Shown piece after piece: positions 13,660-21,757 of a DNA stretch of 34,447 nt. Under the pieces are notes generated by a model. The model had not been told where the DNA came from and made no database searches. It saw only the letters and a program-made list of their open reading frames with translations. The stretch comes from Anaerolineae bacterium (lineage in GTDB: Bacteria; Chloroflexota; Anaerolineae; B4-G1; SLSP01). How positions within the stretch are numbered: the first letter of the stretch is position 1; each line of letters opens with the position of its first letter. The stretch spans positions 1 through 34,447 of the forward strand of contig JAFGFB010000085.1 of NCBI GenBank assembly GCA_016931315.1, read 5' to 3'. Made by a program: the position numbers and the translations under genes.

Positions 13660-14343
13660 ATGGAACTAACGTGGTATGGGCACGCTACCTGGAAGGTCCG
13701 CATTGGGGATACGGAGATCATCATTGACCCGTTCTTCAATCACAATCCGGTATCACCGGTCAGGGCAGAAGATGTGGACGCACAATACATTGTGTTAACC
13801 CACGGACATGGCGATCACATGGGGGATACAGACATCATTGCCCGCCGCACTGGTGCAACCATCATTGCGAATGCCGAAATCTGCACTTGGTTGCGCCAGC
13901 GGGGCTTCGAGCGTGTTCACGCTCAACATATCGGTGGCGGCTTTCATTACCCCTTTGGCTATCTCAAGCTGACTATTGCGGTGCATGGTTCCTCGCTCCC
14001 GGATGGTTCGTATGGTGGCATGCCGGCAGGGATTTTGATCAGCGCTGAAGGGAAGAAAGTCTATCATGCCGGCGATACGGGGCTTTTTGCGAGCATGGCG
14101 CTTATTGGCGAAGAGGGCTTAGACGTGGCCTTGTTGCCCATTGGCGATAACTACACGATGGGGCCTGATGATGCGCTGCGGGCTGTCAAGCTATTGCAAC
14201 CCAAAGTGGCGATCCCCATGCATTATGCGACTTGGGAGTTGATCGCGCAAGACCCCCACGCCTGGGCGGAGCGGGTACGGCAGGAGACGAAAACGCAACC
14301 CTATATCATGCAAATTGGAGAAACCTACACGGTGCCTGGATGA
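13660..14343 (+). CDS. UPF0173-type metal-dependent hydrolase (metallo-beta-lactamase fold), 227 aa
   Basis: Metallo-beta-lactamase-fold hydrolase of the UPF0173 group. The start MELTWYGHATW is the family's N-terminus, followed by DPFF, the metal-binding LTHGHGDHMGD motif, YHAGDTG and the C-terminal IPMHYATW histidine. All predicted zinc ligands are present. The physiological substrate of this family is not settled. I chose the ATG at 13660, which follows AGGAGG closely; an in-frame GTG at 13642 would put the binding site inside the gene. Its stop overlaps the next start in an ATGA arrangement, so the 160-aa protein is probably co-translated. Confidence 0.9.
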   Translation: MELTWYGHATWKVRIGDTEIIIDPFFNHNPVSPVRAEDVDAQYIVLTHGHGDHMGDTDIIARRTGATIIANAEICTWLRQRGFERVHAQHIGGGFHYPFGYLKLTIAVHGSSLPDGSYGGMPAGILISAEGKKVYHAGDTGLFASMALIGEEGLDVALLPIGDNYTMGPDDALRAVKLLQPKVAIPMHYATWELIAQDPHAWAERVRQETKTQPYIMQIGETYTVPG

Positions 14344-14822
14344 TTACAGATCCGATTACTGCCCGCGTTGAACGTTTGCTCATCGAATCGGTGGAAGTCT
14401 TTGTGCCGTTTGAGCAGATTTACGACACCCTGCAGCGTGAAGGCTTGCTGGCGCATTTTGATGCTGCGGCATTGTTGGACTTCCTGCGCGGTAACTGGCA
14501 TTTCCAGGTGCTCGGAGGCTTTTCGCATCTGGCTTTTCTCGATGCTGAAACGGCCATCGGCCTGGAACTACTTAGCGCCATGACTGGGCCATGGGTAGTG
14601 CTGCGTTCGCGCCTGGTTTCACCTCTTGCAACCATGGGTGAATTGTTGCGCCACTTGCAGCAGATGAACCATGCTATTGAGAGCGCCTGGCGTCAACTGG
14701 GAACCGCGTCAGAAGCGCAGGATGATTTGTTGGGGCTATTGATGTTGAGTGATGCACTCGAACGCAAAGTCCGCAGCGCGTTGGCAGAAGCGCTTCAGAA
14801 GGGACTGGAAGAGACAGCGTGA
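14340..14822 (+). CDS. Hypothetical alpha-helical protein coupled to the UPF0173 hydrolase, 160 aa
   Basis: I do not recognise this protein. The ATG at 14340 overlaps the hydrolase stop codon by the ATGA arrangement, which makes it a real gene and suggests a joint role. The sequence is soluble. It starts with a helical segment resembling a winged-helix or HTH-like region (RVERLLIESVEVFVPFEQIY). The middle contains PWVVLRSRLVSPLATMGELL, and the C-terminal half is helical and leucine-rich (HLQQMNHAIESAWRQL, then LLGLLMLSDALERKVRSAL). No catalytic motif stands out. The longer in-frame extension upstream lies wholly inside the hydrolase gene and is rejected. Confidence 0.7.
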   Translation: MITDPITARVERLLIESVEVFVPFEQIYDTLQREGLLAHFDAAALLDFLRGNWHFQVLGGFSHLAFLDAETAIGLELLSAMTGPWVVLRSRLVSPLATMGELLRHLQQMNHAIESAWRQLGTASEAQDDLLGLLMLSDALERKVRSALAEALQKGLEETA

Positions 14823-14910
14823 TACGGTCATGCCCTGTCTCTTTGTGTGACTTACCCTTTATTTCAGGGACATTGTTACCATTCAATATTAAGAGTGAGG
14901 TTGAGTGCGT

Positions 14911-17355
14911 ATGGAATCTGGGCGAAGGCAGCTTTTGGGTATTTTCCTGACCAGCATGGGGGCCCTGGCGTTGGAAATTGTGCTGACCCGCATTTTTTCG
15001 GTGACTTTGTGGTATCACTTTGCTTTTCTTGCAGTCTCACTGGCGTTGATGGGGAGTGCCACGGCAGGTGTGGCGTTGTATTTCTTTCCGCAACTGGCGA
15101 CTCCAGAGCATGCTTCGCGCGCCCTCGGCTGGGCGGCATTGGCATTGGCGCTGGCTATTCCTCTAGCCTTTGTGCTCTATCTCAAGCTCCCCTTTGGTGT
15201 ACTGTTGGATACGAGCCAGGGATTGACGGTGCAGAAACTTCTGTGGTTGATCTTCATCTATGTAGACCTCTCGATTCCCTTTTTCCTCTCGGGTTCTGTG
15301 ATTTCTCTGGCGCTGAGTACTTGGGCGAAACAAGCCGGGCAGCTCTATTGGGCCGACCTTATCGGGGCTGCGGCGGGTTGTCTGTTCAGTATTGTGGCGC
15401 TCGAGACTTTTGGCGGAACGGGCGCTATATTGTCCGTTGCCGGGATTATTGCGCTAGCCGCGGTTGTGTTCACCTGGGGTTTAACCCTGCCACCCCTTAA
15501 GCGTTGCTTTAGCACGGCGTTGCCGTGGTTAGCTCTCGTGGTGATCGCGGTACTGTTTGTTGGTGTTATGCGGGGGGATTGGTTGTCTATCACTAGCAGC
15601 AAAACTGGCGGCGAGGAAGCGCCACGGGTTTACGAGAAGTGGAATGCGCACTCGCGGGTGAGCGTCTATGAACCTGTAGAGTACCCTTTCTTCTGGTCTG
15701 TAGATAGCGCTTGGTGGGATAAAACCATCGCTCAGGGTGGTACCTTCCGGCATGCACTGTTGCTTATTGATGCTGTGGCTGGCACACCGATTCAGGGCTA
15801 CGATGGTGCCTTGAATCAGGTCGAGTTCTTACGTTACGACCTGACTTCATTTGTCTACCATGCGATTGAGGCCCCCTCCACGCTCATCATTGGTCCCGGG
15901 GGTGGGCGGGATGTCCTGGCAGCATTGGCTTCGGGCGCCCCGCACGTCACGGCGGTGGAGGTCAACCCGGCTATCATCGAGGCGGTGCGTGGTCCGTTCG
16001 CAGAGTTCTCTGGCGGGCTGTACGATTTGCCTGAGGTTACTGTTGAGGTGGCGGACGCACGCGGCTACATTGCTCGCAGTACCGAGCGTTATGATGTAAT
16101 TCAGGCGTCCCTTATCGATACCTGGGCAGCAGGTGGTTCCGGCGCTTTTGCGCTTTCAGAGAATAGCCTCTATACCCGGGAAGCGTTTCAAACCTATTAT
16201 GAACACCTGACTGATCGGGGTATCATGTCTGTATCGCGCTGGTATCAGCCGGAGCGCCCCGCAGAGACGATGCGCCTGGTCTCGACCGCTATGGCAGGTT
16301 GGCAGGCGGCGGGCGTGACTGACCCGCGGCCTCATGTGGTGGTGATTGCGCGCTTGACTTCTGGCGCTGCCACCGAGGGATTGGCCACAGCATTATTCAA
16401 GCGTACGCCGTTTACCCCGGAAGAAGTGCTGACGTTACAAGCGCGTGCCGCGGAGCTGGGTGGAACACTGTTATATGGTCCCGGGCAACCGGCATTTGAA
16501 CCTGTGGGAGAGTTCATCTTGAGCCCGGATTGGGAAGCCTTTATGGCTGCCTATCCCCTGGATATTTCCCCTGCAACCGATGACCGTCCTTTCTTCTTCA
16601 ATCTGGTGCGTTTGGGTGACCTCTTTGATGCCGCGCTTAGTCGCAGCTGGGTTTACCGCGTCAGTATGGAAGCGATCTATATCCTTGGCGCTGTCATCGC
16701 TATCACAACAGCACTCAGCGTGTTGGTGGTTTTGGTCCCTCTCGGTTTCGGCGCGCGTAAAAACCGGCAACTTGCTCGTCCCTCGGCCCGGTTGCTGGGC
16801 TACTTTGCGTTGTTGGGGGTCAGTTTCATGGTGGTTGAAATCCCCATCATCCAGAAATTGACGGTATATCTCGGACGTCCCGTTTATTCCCTGGCGATTG
16901 TGTTGTTCACTATTCTGCTTTTCAGCAGCTTGGGAAGCTTGTGGAGTGGCCGTTGGTCAGAAAAACAGCTTCGGCGCAATTTGCGCCGGGTTTTCCCGGT
17001 TATTGCAGTGCTGGCAGTACTCCATGCTGGTACTGCTCTGTGGCCCTTACCCCAGACTATGGGCCTAGCTTTCGGCTTGCGCTTGTTGATCACGATGCTG
17101 CTATTGGCGCCGCTGGCGCTTTTGATGGGGATTCCCTTTCCCTCTGGCGTGCGCTGGGCTGGCGCACACCGACCCGGTGTGATTCCATGGCTCTGGGGCA
17201 TCAACGGCGTGATGTCGGTTCTGGGATCGGCTTTGGCGACCGCTTTGGCGATTCACTTGGGCTTCCGCATCACGTCGCTCATCGCTGCAGGGCTTTATGC
17301 ATTGGCGGGCGTTTTGATTCGTGATGAAATGGGCGTTCAGCACAATCAGGGCTAG
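14911..17355 (+). CDS. Membrane-embedded spermidine-synthase-like protein, 814 aa
   Basis: A spermidine-synthase-type Rossmann domain lies between two blocks of membrane helices. Residues ~8-220 hold about six or seven helices, starting LLGIFLTSMGALALEIVLTR. The central soluble part (~230-560) has the nucleotide-binding motif IIGPGGGRDVLAALASGA (about 324-341), then VTAVEVNPAII and IQASLIDTWAAGG. Residues ~590-800 hold a second block of helices. The family is called spermine/spermidine synthase by homology to the SAM-binding core, but fused membrane versions have no assigned substrate. ATG 14911 is chosen; an in-frame GTG at 14905 lies 4 bases after GAGG and is an alternative. The next gene overlaps its end by 32 bp. 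Confidence 0.85.
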   Translation: MESGRRQLLGIFLTSMGALALEIVLTRIFSVTLWYHFAFLAVSLALMGSATAGVALYFFPQLATPEHASRALGWAALALALAIPLAFVLYLKLPFGVLLDTSQGLTVQKLLWLIFIYVDLSIPFFLSGSVISLALSTWAKQAGQLYWADLIGAAAGCLFSIVALETFGGTGAILSVAGIIALAAVVFTWGLTLPPLKRCFSTALPWLALVVIAVLFVGVMRGDWLSITSSKTGGEEAPRVYEKWNAHSRVSVYEPVEYPFFWSVDSAWWDKTIAQGGTFRHALLLIDAVAGTPIQGYDGALNQVEFLRYDLTSFVYHAIEAPSTLIIGPGGGRDVLAALASGAPHVTAVEVNPAIIEAVRGPFAEFSGGLYDLPEVTVEVADARGYIARSTERYDVIQASLIDTWAAGGSGAFALSENSLYTREAFQTYYEHLTDRGIMSVSRWYQPERPAETMRLVSTAMAGWQAAGVTDPRPHVVVIARLTSGAATEGLATALFKRTPFTPEEVLTLQARAAELGGTLLYGPGQPAFEPVGEFILSPDWEAFMAAYPLDISPATDDRPFFFNLVRLGDLFDAALSRSWVYRVSMEAIYILGAVIAITTALSVLVVLVPLGFGARKNRQLARPSARLLGYFALLGVSFMVVEIPIIQKLTVYLGRPVYSLAIVLFTILLFSSLGSLWSGRWSEKQLRRNLRRVFPVIAVLAVLHAGTALWPLPQTMGLAFGLRLLITMLLLAPLALLMGIPFPSGVRWAGAHRPGVIPWLWGINGVMSVLGSALATALAIHLGFRITSLIAAGLYALAGVLIRDEMGVQHNQG

Positions 17356-18121
17356 GGGCTTGCGTCACCGGTATCTGGCGTTGGCGATGTTATTGCTCGC
17401 CTTTACTGGCTGTATAACCCGCGCTGATCCTGTGGCAAGGATTCAGGCCGCCAGAGTGCTGCGGGTGGCGTTTGACCCTTCGTTCCCGCCGTTCGAATTT
17501 GTGGATGCAACGGATAATGCCATTGGCATAGATGTGGATCTGGGGGTAGCGCTTGCCGAATCCCTGGGCGTCAAGGCGCATTTCGTCACGACGACGTACG
17601 ATGGCCTTTATGATGCGTTGATTGTCGGGCGCGCTGATGTGATTATCTCGGCACTTTATCCTGATCCTACCCGTACGCGGGATTTTGTTTTCAGCACACC
17701 GTATTTCAATGCGGGGGAGATGCTGGTTGCGCCACAGCAATCTTCAATCGCTGCGCCTGAAGACCTTTCCGGGCGGCGCTTAGCGGTAGTTTTCGGCACT
17801 GATGGGCACATGGTGGCACTGGGTTGGGAAGAACGTCTCACCCCATCGCCGGTGTTGGTGCTAGAGCAATCAGCTGCGGAAGCGCTCGAGGCGTTAGCTG
17901 CTGGCGAGGTGGAGGCGGCGGTGGTGGATGGATTGGCGGCGCGTGCTGCAGCGAAAGCGGCGCCTTTGATTGCCGTGCTGGTGACCGATGAGCCATACGT
18001 GATTGCAGCCCGTAGCACCGACGCCGCGTTGATTGAGGCCTTCGATGAAACACTGGATGTGATGCGTGGCGATGGGTCGCTCGAACTATTGCTCGAGCGT
18101 TGGGTGCTGAGCGAGTATTAG
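17324..18121 (+). CDS. Family 3 extracellular solute-binding lipoprotein, 265 aa
   Basis: Periplasmic-type binding protein for an ABC importer of amino-acid-like solutes. After a basic start there is a lipoprotein signal ending LLLAFTGC. The SBP family 3 signature follows: LRVAFDPSFPPFEFVD, IGIDVDLGVALAESLGV, YDGLYDALIVGRADVIISAL, DFVFSTPYFNAGEMLV and GEVEAAVVDGLAA. Length is normal. The gene starts inside the end of the spermidine-synthase-like gene (an in-frame GTG at 17321 is an alternative start). No permease or ATPase gene is close, so its transporter is encoded elsewhere or it acts as a ligand sensor. Confidence 0.9.
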   Translation: MKWAFSTIRARGLRHRYLALAMLLLAFTGCITRADPVARIQAARVLRVAFDPSFPPFEFVDATDNAIGIDVDLGVALAESLGVKAHFVTTTYDGLYDALIVGRADVIISALYPDPTRTRDFVFSTPYFNAGEMLVAPQQSSIAAPEDLSGRRLAVVFGTDGHMVALGWEERLTPSPVLVLEQSAAEALEALAAGEVEAAVVDGLAARAAAKAAPLIAVLVTDEPYVIAARSTDAALIEAFDETLDVMRGDGSLELLLERWVLSEY

Positions 18122-18176
18122 CGGGGTTGCTGTTTTTCTGCCTTCGATTTTTGGGCACATGGTTTTGGAGGGTATT

Positions 18177-19079
18177 ATGACACCATTTTGGGATTGGGAA
18201 GTGCCATTCATTCTGTGGCTACAAGGAGGACACCCGGCTCTGACGCCGGTCTTTCGGTTCCTGACATCTCTGGGGAACGAGGAATTTTCGCTTATGGTAG
18301 GCCCATTTGTGCTATGGTGCCTCAACAAGGCATGGGGCATTGGTTTACTCCTGGTGTTATTGGGGAGTCAGAGTGTGAACGTCGTGCTGAAGGAATTGCT
18401 CCGGGCGCCGCGTCCCTTTGTGGTACACGGGCGGATTCTGCAATTGGATGATCCGGGTGGGTGGAGCCTGCCTTCAGGACATGCACAGAACAGCACGGTC
18501 ATCTGGATGTATCTGGCATCGAAGGTGCGGCGGTTGTGGTTCTGGATTGTGGCAATTGTGTTGGTGCTGGGCATCATCCTGTCACGCATGTATCTTGGCG
18601 TCCACTATCCGGGTGACGTGCTGGCGGGCGCTGCGGTGGGACTGGCGTTTCTGGGACTGGTCGCTTTCGTCGCGCCGCGCATTGCTGCCTGGGGCGCGCA
18701 ATTGCGACCAGGTTGGTGGTTGGGCATTTTCGTTTTGCTGGGTATCGTGTTGTGCATCCTCCAGCCTTATCCGGATTTTGTGGCGGCGGTGGCAACCCTT
18801 GCCTTTGGGATTATCGGTGTGATTCTGGAACGCTCTTATGTGCGTTTTGAGGTAGCCGGACCCTGGAAACAGCGTGGTCTACGCTACGTGGTTGGTCTCA
18901 TCGTCCTGGTGCTTTTGTGGCGCGGGCTTAAGAGCGTGTTTGGGTTATTCGCGGATGAAGGCACGCCGCTCTTCTTGATATTGCGCGGTATTCGCTATAG
19001 TATATTGGGCTTGTGGGTGAGCTGGGGTGCTCCAGCTCTTTTTGTGCGCTTGAAGTTGGCATCGCAAACCGCGGTGTAA
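18177..19079 (+). CDS. PAP2-family membrane phosphatase, 300 aa
   Basis: Membrane phosphatase of the PAP2 superfamily, which removes phosphate from lipid phosphates such as phosphatidate or undecaprenyl pyrophosphate. The three catalytic motifs are present: KELLRAPRP (72-80), LPSGHAQ (98-104) and [12 protein letters not shown] (136-147, with the nucleophile-assisting His143 and Asp147). There are six or more membrane helices, and the C-terminal ~120 residues are an additional membrane region beyond the core. I chose ATG 18177 because GGAGG lies 5 bases before it; an ATG at 18159 is upstream of that site. Neighbouring GT4 and membrane glycosyltransferases would fit undecaprenyl-phosphate recycling, but this is inference. 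Confidence 0.9.
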   Translation: MTPFWDWEVPFILWLQGGHPALTPVFRFLTSLGNEEFSLMVGPFVLWCLNKAWGIGLLLVLLGSQSVNVVLKELLRAPRPFVVHGRILQLDDPGGWSLPSGHAQNSTVIWMYLASKVRRLWFWIVAIVLVLGIILSRMYLGVHYPGDVLAGAAVGLAFLGLVAFVAPRIAAWGAQLRPGWWLGIFVLLGIVLCILQPYPDFVAAVATLAFGIIGVILERSYVRFEVAGPWKQRGLRYVVGLIVLVLLWRGLKSVFGLFADEGTPLFLILRGIRYSILGLWVSWGAPALFVRLKLASQTAV

Positions 19080-19123
19080 TTTACCCGGTATCAATCATTT
19101 TGCTGATTCACAGGGAGGCACTG

Positions 19124-19750
19124 ATGGCACAGGTTCATGTATCCACCCATCCGCTTGTACAGCACAAACTGGCATTGCTGCGCAAGAAGGATACCGACTC
19201 CAAGAGATTCCGTGAATTGGTCAAGGAACTGGCGATTTTGCTCGCCTACGAGGTCACGGCCGATCTGGAAGTGGACCCCTATGTCGTTGAAACCCCACTT
19301 GAGGCGGCTAAGGGTTTTCGGCTCAAGGGGAATATCGGACTTGTCCCTATTCTGCGCGCCGGGCTGGGCCTGGTGGATGGCGTGTGGGAAATGATGCCTT
19401 CTGCCGAAGTCTGGCACATTGGCTTGTTCCGTGATGAACGCACCCTGCGGCCTGTAGAGTACTACAATAAACTCCCTGTGCACCCCACGGTGGATGTTTG
19501 CCTGGTCTTGGATCCTATGTTGGCAACGGGCGGTTCGGCGATTGCCACTGTGGATATCCTCAAGCGTTGGGGAGCGGACCGCATCAAATTTATGGGACTG
19601 ATCGCTGCGCCAGAGGGTATCAAGGCTTTCACCGAAGCACATCCTGATGTCCCGGTCTATGTCGCTGCGGTAGATGATCACCTTAACGAACGCGGCTACA
19701 TTGTGCCCGGATTGGGAGATGCGGGCGACCGGCAGTTTGGCACAGCCTAG
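19124..19750 (+). CDS. upp: Uracil phosphoribosyltransferase, 208 aa
   Basis: Pyrimidine salvage enzyme that converts uracil and PRPP to UMP. Clear family landmarks: [17 protein letters not shown] at the N-terminus, [22 protein letters not shown], the PRPP-binding loop [13 protein letters not shown] and the C-terminal uracil-binding region [20 protein letters not shown]. Length is the family norm (208). The ATG at 19124 has GGAGG 5 bases upstream. A longer frame open to 19013 lies inside the PAP2 gene. The gene is not next to other pyrimidine genes here. Confidence 0.97.
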   Translation: MAQVHVSTHPLVQHKLALLRKKDTDSKRFRELVKELAILLAYEVTADLEVDPYVVETPLEAAKGFRLKGNIGLVPILRAGLGLVDGVWEMMPSAEVWHIGLFRDERTLRPVEYYNKLPVHPTVDVCLVLDPMLATGGSAIATVDILKRWGADRIKFMGLIAAPEGIKAFTEAHPDVPVYVAAVDDHLNERGYIVPGLGDAGDRQFGTA

Positions 19751-19769
19751 GTGGCGTTGAGCGGGTACG

Positions 19770-20795
19770 ATGGGGCAATACGCGCTGCAGTATATTCTGG
19801 TTCTGCTCACCGGCTTTGGTGTGGCGCTGCTGGGCGCGTGGTTGGGGCAAACCCTGGGAGTGCGCTGGCAGATTACGGCAACTCCTGGTGGGCGGCGTCA
19901 GCATGCGGGCGTGGTCTCGCGTCTGGGCGGAATGGGTCTGGCTTTGGGATTTTGGGGCGCGCTGGCACTGGCGCAGTCTTTCCGCATTCCCACCACCGAC
20001 CCCAATGAGGCGCGCCGCCTGTGGGGCTTGATCGGCGGCAGCGTGCTGTTGTTCGGCGCCGGGTTGCTCGATGATCGCTTTGAATTACCTGCCTGGGCTG
20101 AATATCTGGCTTATCTCATTGCCGCAGTGTTGGCGATTACCACACTCATTATCCTGGAGCAATTCAACAATCCCTTTACCGGCGCGTTGATCAATGCCCC
20201 CTGGATTCTCTATGTGCCGCTGACGATTTTCTGGATCACCGGTATGATCGTCACCGTAAACTGGTTAGATGGCTTGGATGGACTTGCGGCGGGTGTCGCG
20301 GCAATCATGGCTGCGGTCTTGGCCCTGCATATGGTGCGCATGGGGCAATACAGTGTGGCGCCGCAGGCATTGGCGCTTCTGGGCGCGGCGTTGGGATTTC
20401 TGATCTTCAATCTTCATCCGGCGCGTGCGCACATGGGCAGCAATGGTTCCTTTGTGTTGGGCTATATCCTGGCGGCGTTGGGGCTTATCGCCGGCGCTCG
20501 GGTAGCGATGGTGTTGATGGTGATGGGAATCCCGATTCTGGATGTGGCTTGGACCATCATTGACCGAATGCGCCATGGGCTGAACCCGGGTCAGGGCGAC
20601 CGGCGACATCTCCATTATCGCTTGCAGGATGCCGGACTCTCGATCCGGTCTATTGTGGGCTTGTATTGGGGCATTTGCGCCATTTTTGGAGTTCTCGCAT
20701 TGGCGCTTTCGACGGCCTTGTATAAATTGTTGGCCCTGGCCTTCTTGGGTGTGTTTATGGTAGGAATTCTGCTCTATCTCAGCCGTCGGCGCTGA
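19770..20795 (+). CDS. GT4-family polyprenyl-phosphate sugar-1-phosphate transferase (MraY/WecA/TagO-like), 341 aa
   Basis: Integral membrane transferase that attaches a sugar-1-phosphate to undecaprenyl phosphate, starting glycan assembly. About ten membrane helices are seen. The Mg-binding pair is LLDDRF (Asp101, Asp102). NWLDGLDGLAAG (164-175) and GDRRHLHYRL near the C-terminus are the other conserved motifs. At the site where the family usually has MGDxGS, this protein has MGSNGS (222-227), so the usual aspartate is replaced by serine; the reading was checked codon by codon. WecA/TagO-type is preferred over MraY on general sequence style. The start has only a weak binding site (GAGCGGG, 19 bp after upp). 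Confidence 0.87.
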   Translation: MGQYALQYILVLLTGFGVALLGAWLGQTLGVRWQITATPGGRRQHAGVVSRLGGMGLALGFWGALALAQSFRIPTTDPNEARRLWGLIGGSVLLFGAGLLDDRFELPAWAEYLAYLIAAVLAITTLIILEQFNNPFTGALINAPWILYVPLTIFWITGMIVTVNWLDGLDGLAAGVAAIMAAVLALHMVRMGQYSVAPQALALLGAALGFLIFNLHPARAHMGSNGSFVLGYILAALGLIAGARVAMVLMVMGIPILDVAWTIIDRMRHGLNPGQGDRRHLHYRLQDAGLSIRSIVGLYWGICAIFGVLALALSTALYKLLALAFLGVFMVGILLYLSRRR

Positions 20796-20881
20796 TAGCC
20801 GGACATCCAAGGCAGGTGCATGAATTACAGACCGGGATGATTTTTTGGACCGACGACAGACTTTTAGTTATGGAGGTGTGT

Positions 20882-21757
20882 ATGCTACAATTACAAGGTA
20901 TCATTCCTGCGTTGATTACTCCCTATCATGAAGATGAATCGCTGGATGTGGTTGGATTGCGCGCATTGGTCTGCCATCTGTTGCCGGATGTCGACGGGCT
21001 ATTGGTAAATGGCACCACCGCGGATTTTCCTCTCCTGACCCATGTCGAACGGCAGGAAGCCATCGCTGCCGTGGTTGAAGTCGCTGCAGGGCAGAAGCCT
21101 GTACTTGCCGGCACCGGTGCGGTTGCCACGGGCGAAGCTATTGCTTTGACGCGTGAGGCGCAGGCTGCTGGAGCTGATGCCGCATTGGTGGTTGCGCCTT
21201 ATTACTTACGCCCATCACTTGCAGGTTTGGAGCGGCACTTTTCCGCTATTGCCGCCGCGTTGCCCGATTTCCCGATACTGCTCTATAACTTCCCGCAGCT
21301 GGCAGGGCAGCCGATTCCCCCGGATATGGTGGCGCGACTTACTGCCATTCCGAATATTGTTGGAATGAAGGATACTTCGGGCGATTTGGCCTATATGTTG
21401 GAGGTTTTGGAGCGGGTGCCCCCGGATTTCCAGGTATTGGTGGGCCGGGGCACGGTTTTCCTACCCGCGATAGTCGCAGGCGCGGTCGGGGGGATTCTGG
21501 CATGTGCCAATCTCATCCCTGCGCAGTGGCAAGCCGTGTATCGCGCCATCCGTGCCGGAAACTGGAAAGCCGCGCGCGCCGGACAATATGCGGCGCAGCG
21601 GGTGAGTCGCATCACTGGGAAGGGTGGCAGCCTGGCTGTACGCGCCGGGCTGGAAATGCGCGGGCTTCGGGTCGGCCCTCCCCGGCAGCCCCTTGCTTTT
21701 GAAGGCGCGGTCAACGAGGCGGACCTGGCTTTGCTGTGTGAGGTCTTGGGTGCCTGA
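20882..21757 (+). CDS. DapA/NanA-family class I aldolase, 291 aa
   Basis: Schiff-base aldolase of the dihydrodipicolinate synthase / N-acetylneuraminate lyase superfamily. Key residues: Lys163 in VGMKDTSGD (Schiff base), Tyr135 in LLYNFPQLAG and Thr45-Thr46 in NGTTADFPLL. The usual GTTGE of true DapA is GTTAD here, so the substrate is probably a sugar acid or another 2-keto acid rather than aspartate semialdehyde; it is not near lysine genes. The ATG at 20882 has GGAGG 5 bases before it; upstream in-frame starts at 20816 and 20837 lack a binding site. Its stop codon overlaps the GTG start of the next gene. Confidence 0.9.
   Translation: MLQLQGIIPALITPYHEDESLDVVGLRALVCHLLPDVDGLLVNGTTADFPLLTHVERQEAIAAVVEVAAGQKPVLAGTGAVATGEAIALTREAQAAGADAALVVAPYYLRPSLAGLERHFSAIAAALPDFPILLYNFPQLAGQPIPPDMVARLTAIPNIVGMKDTSGDLAYMLEVLERVPPDFQVLVGRGTVFLPAIVAGAVGGILACANLIPAQWQAVYRAIRAGNWKAARAGQYAAQRVSRITGKGGSLAVRAGLEMRGLRVGPPRQPLAFEGAVNEADLALLCEVLGA

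Noticed and set aside
20882-21757. True DapA of lysine biosynthesis
   Set aside because: GTTAD replaces the usual GTTGE and no lysine genes are nearby; only the aldolase family is claimed.
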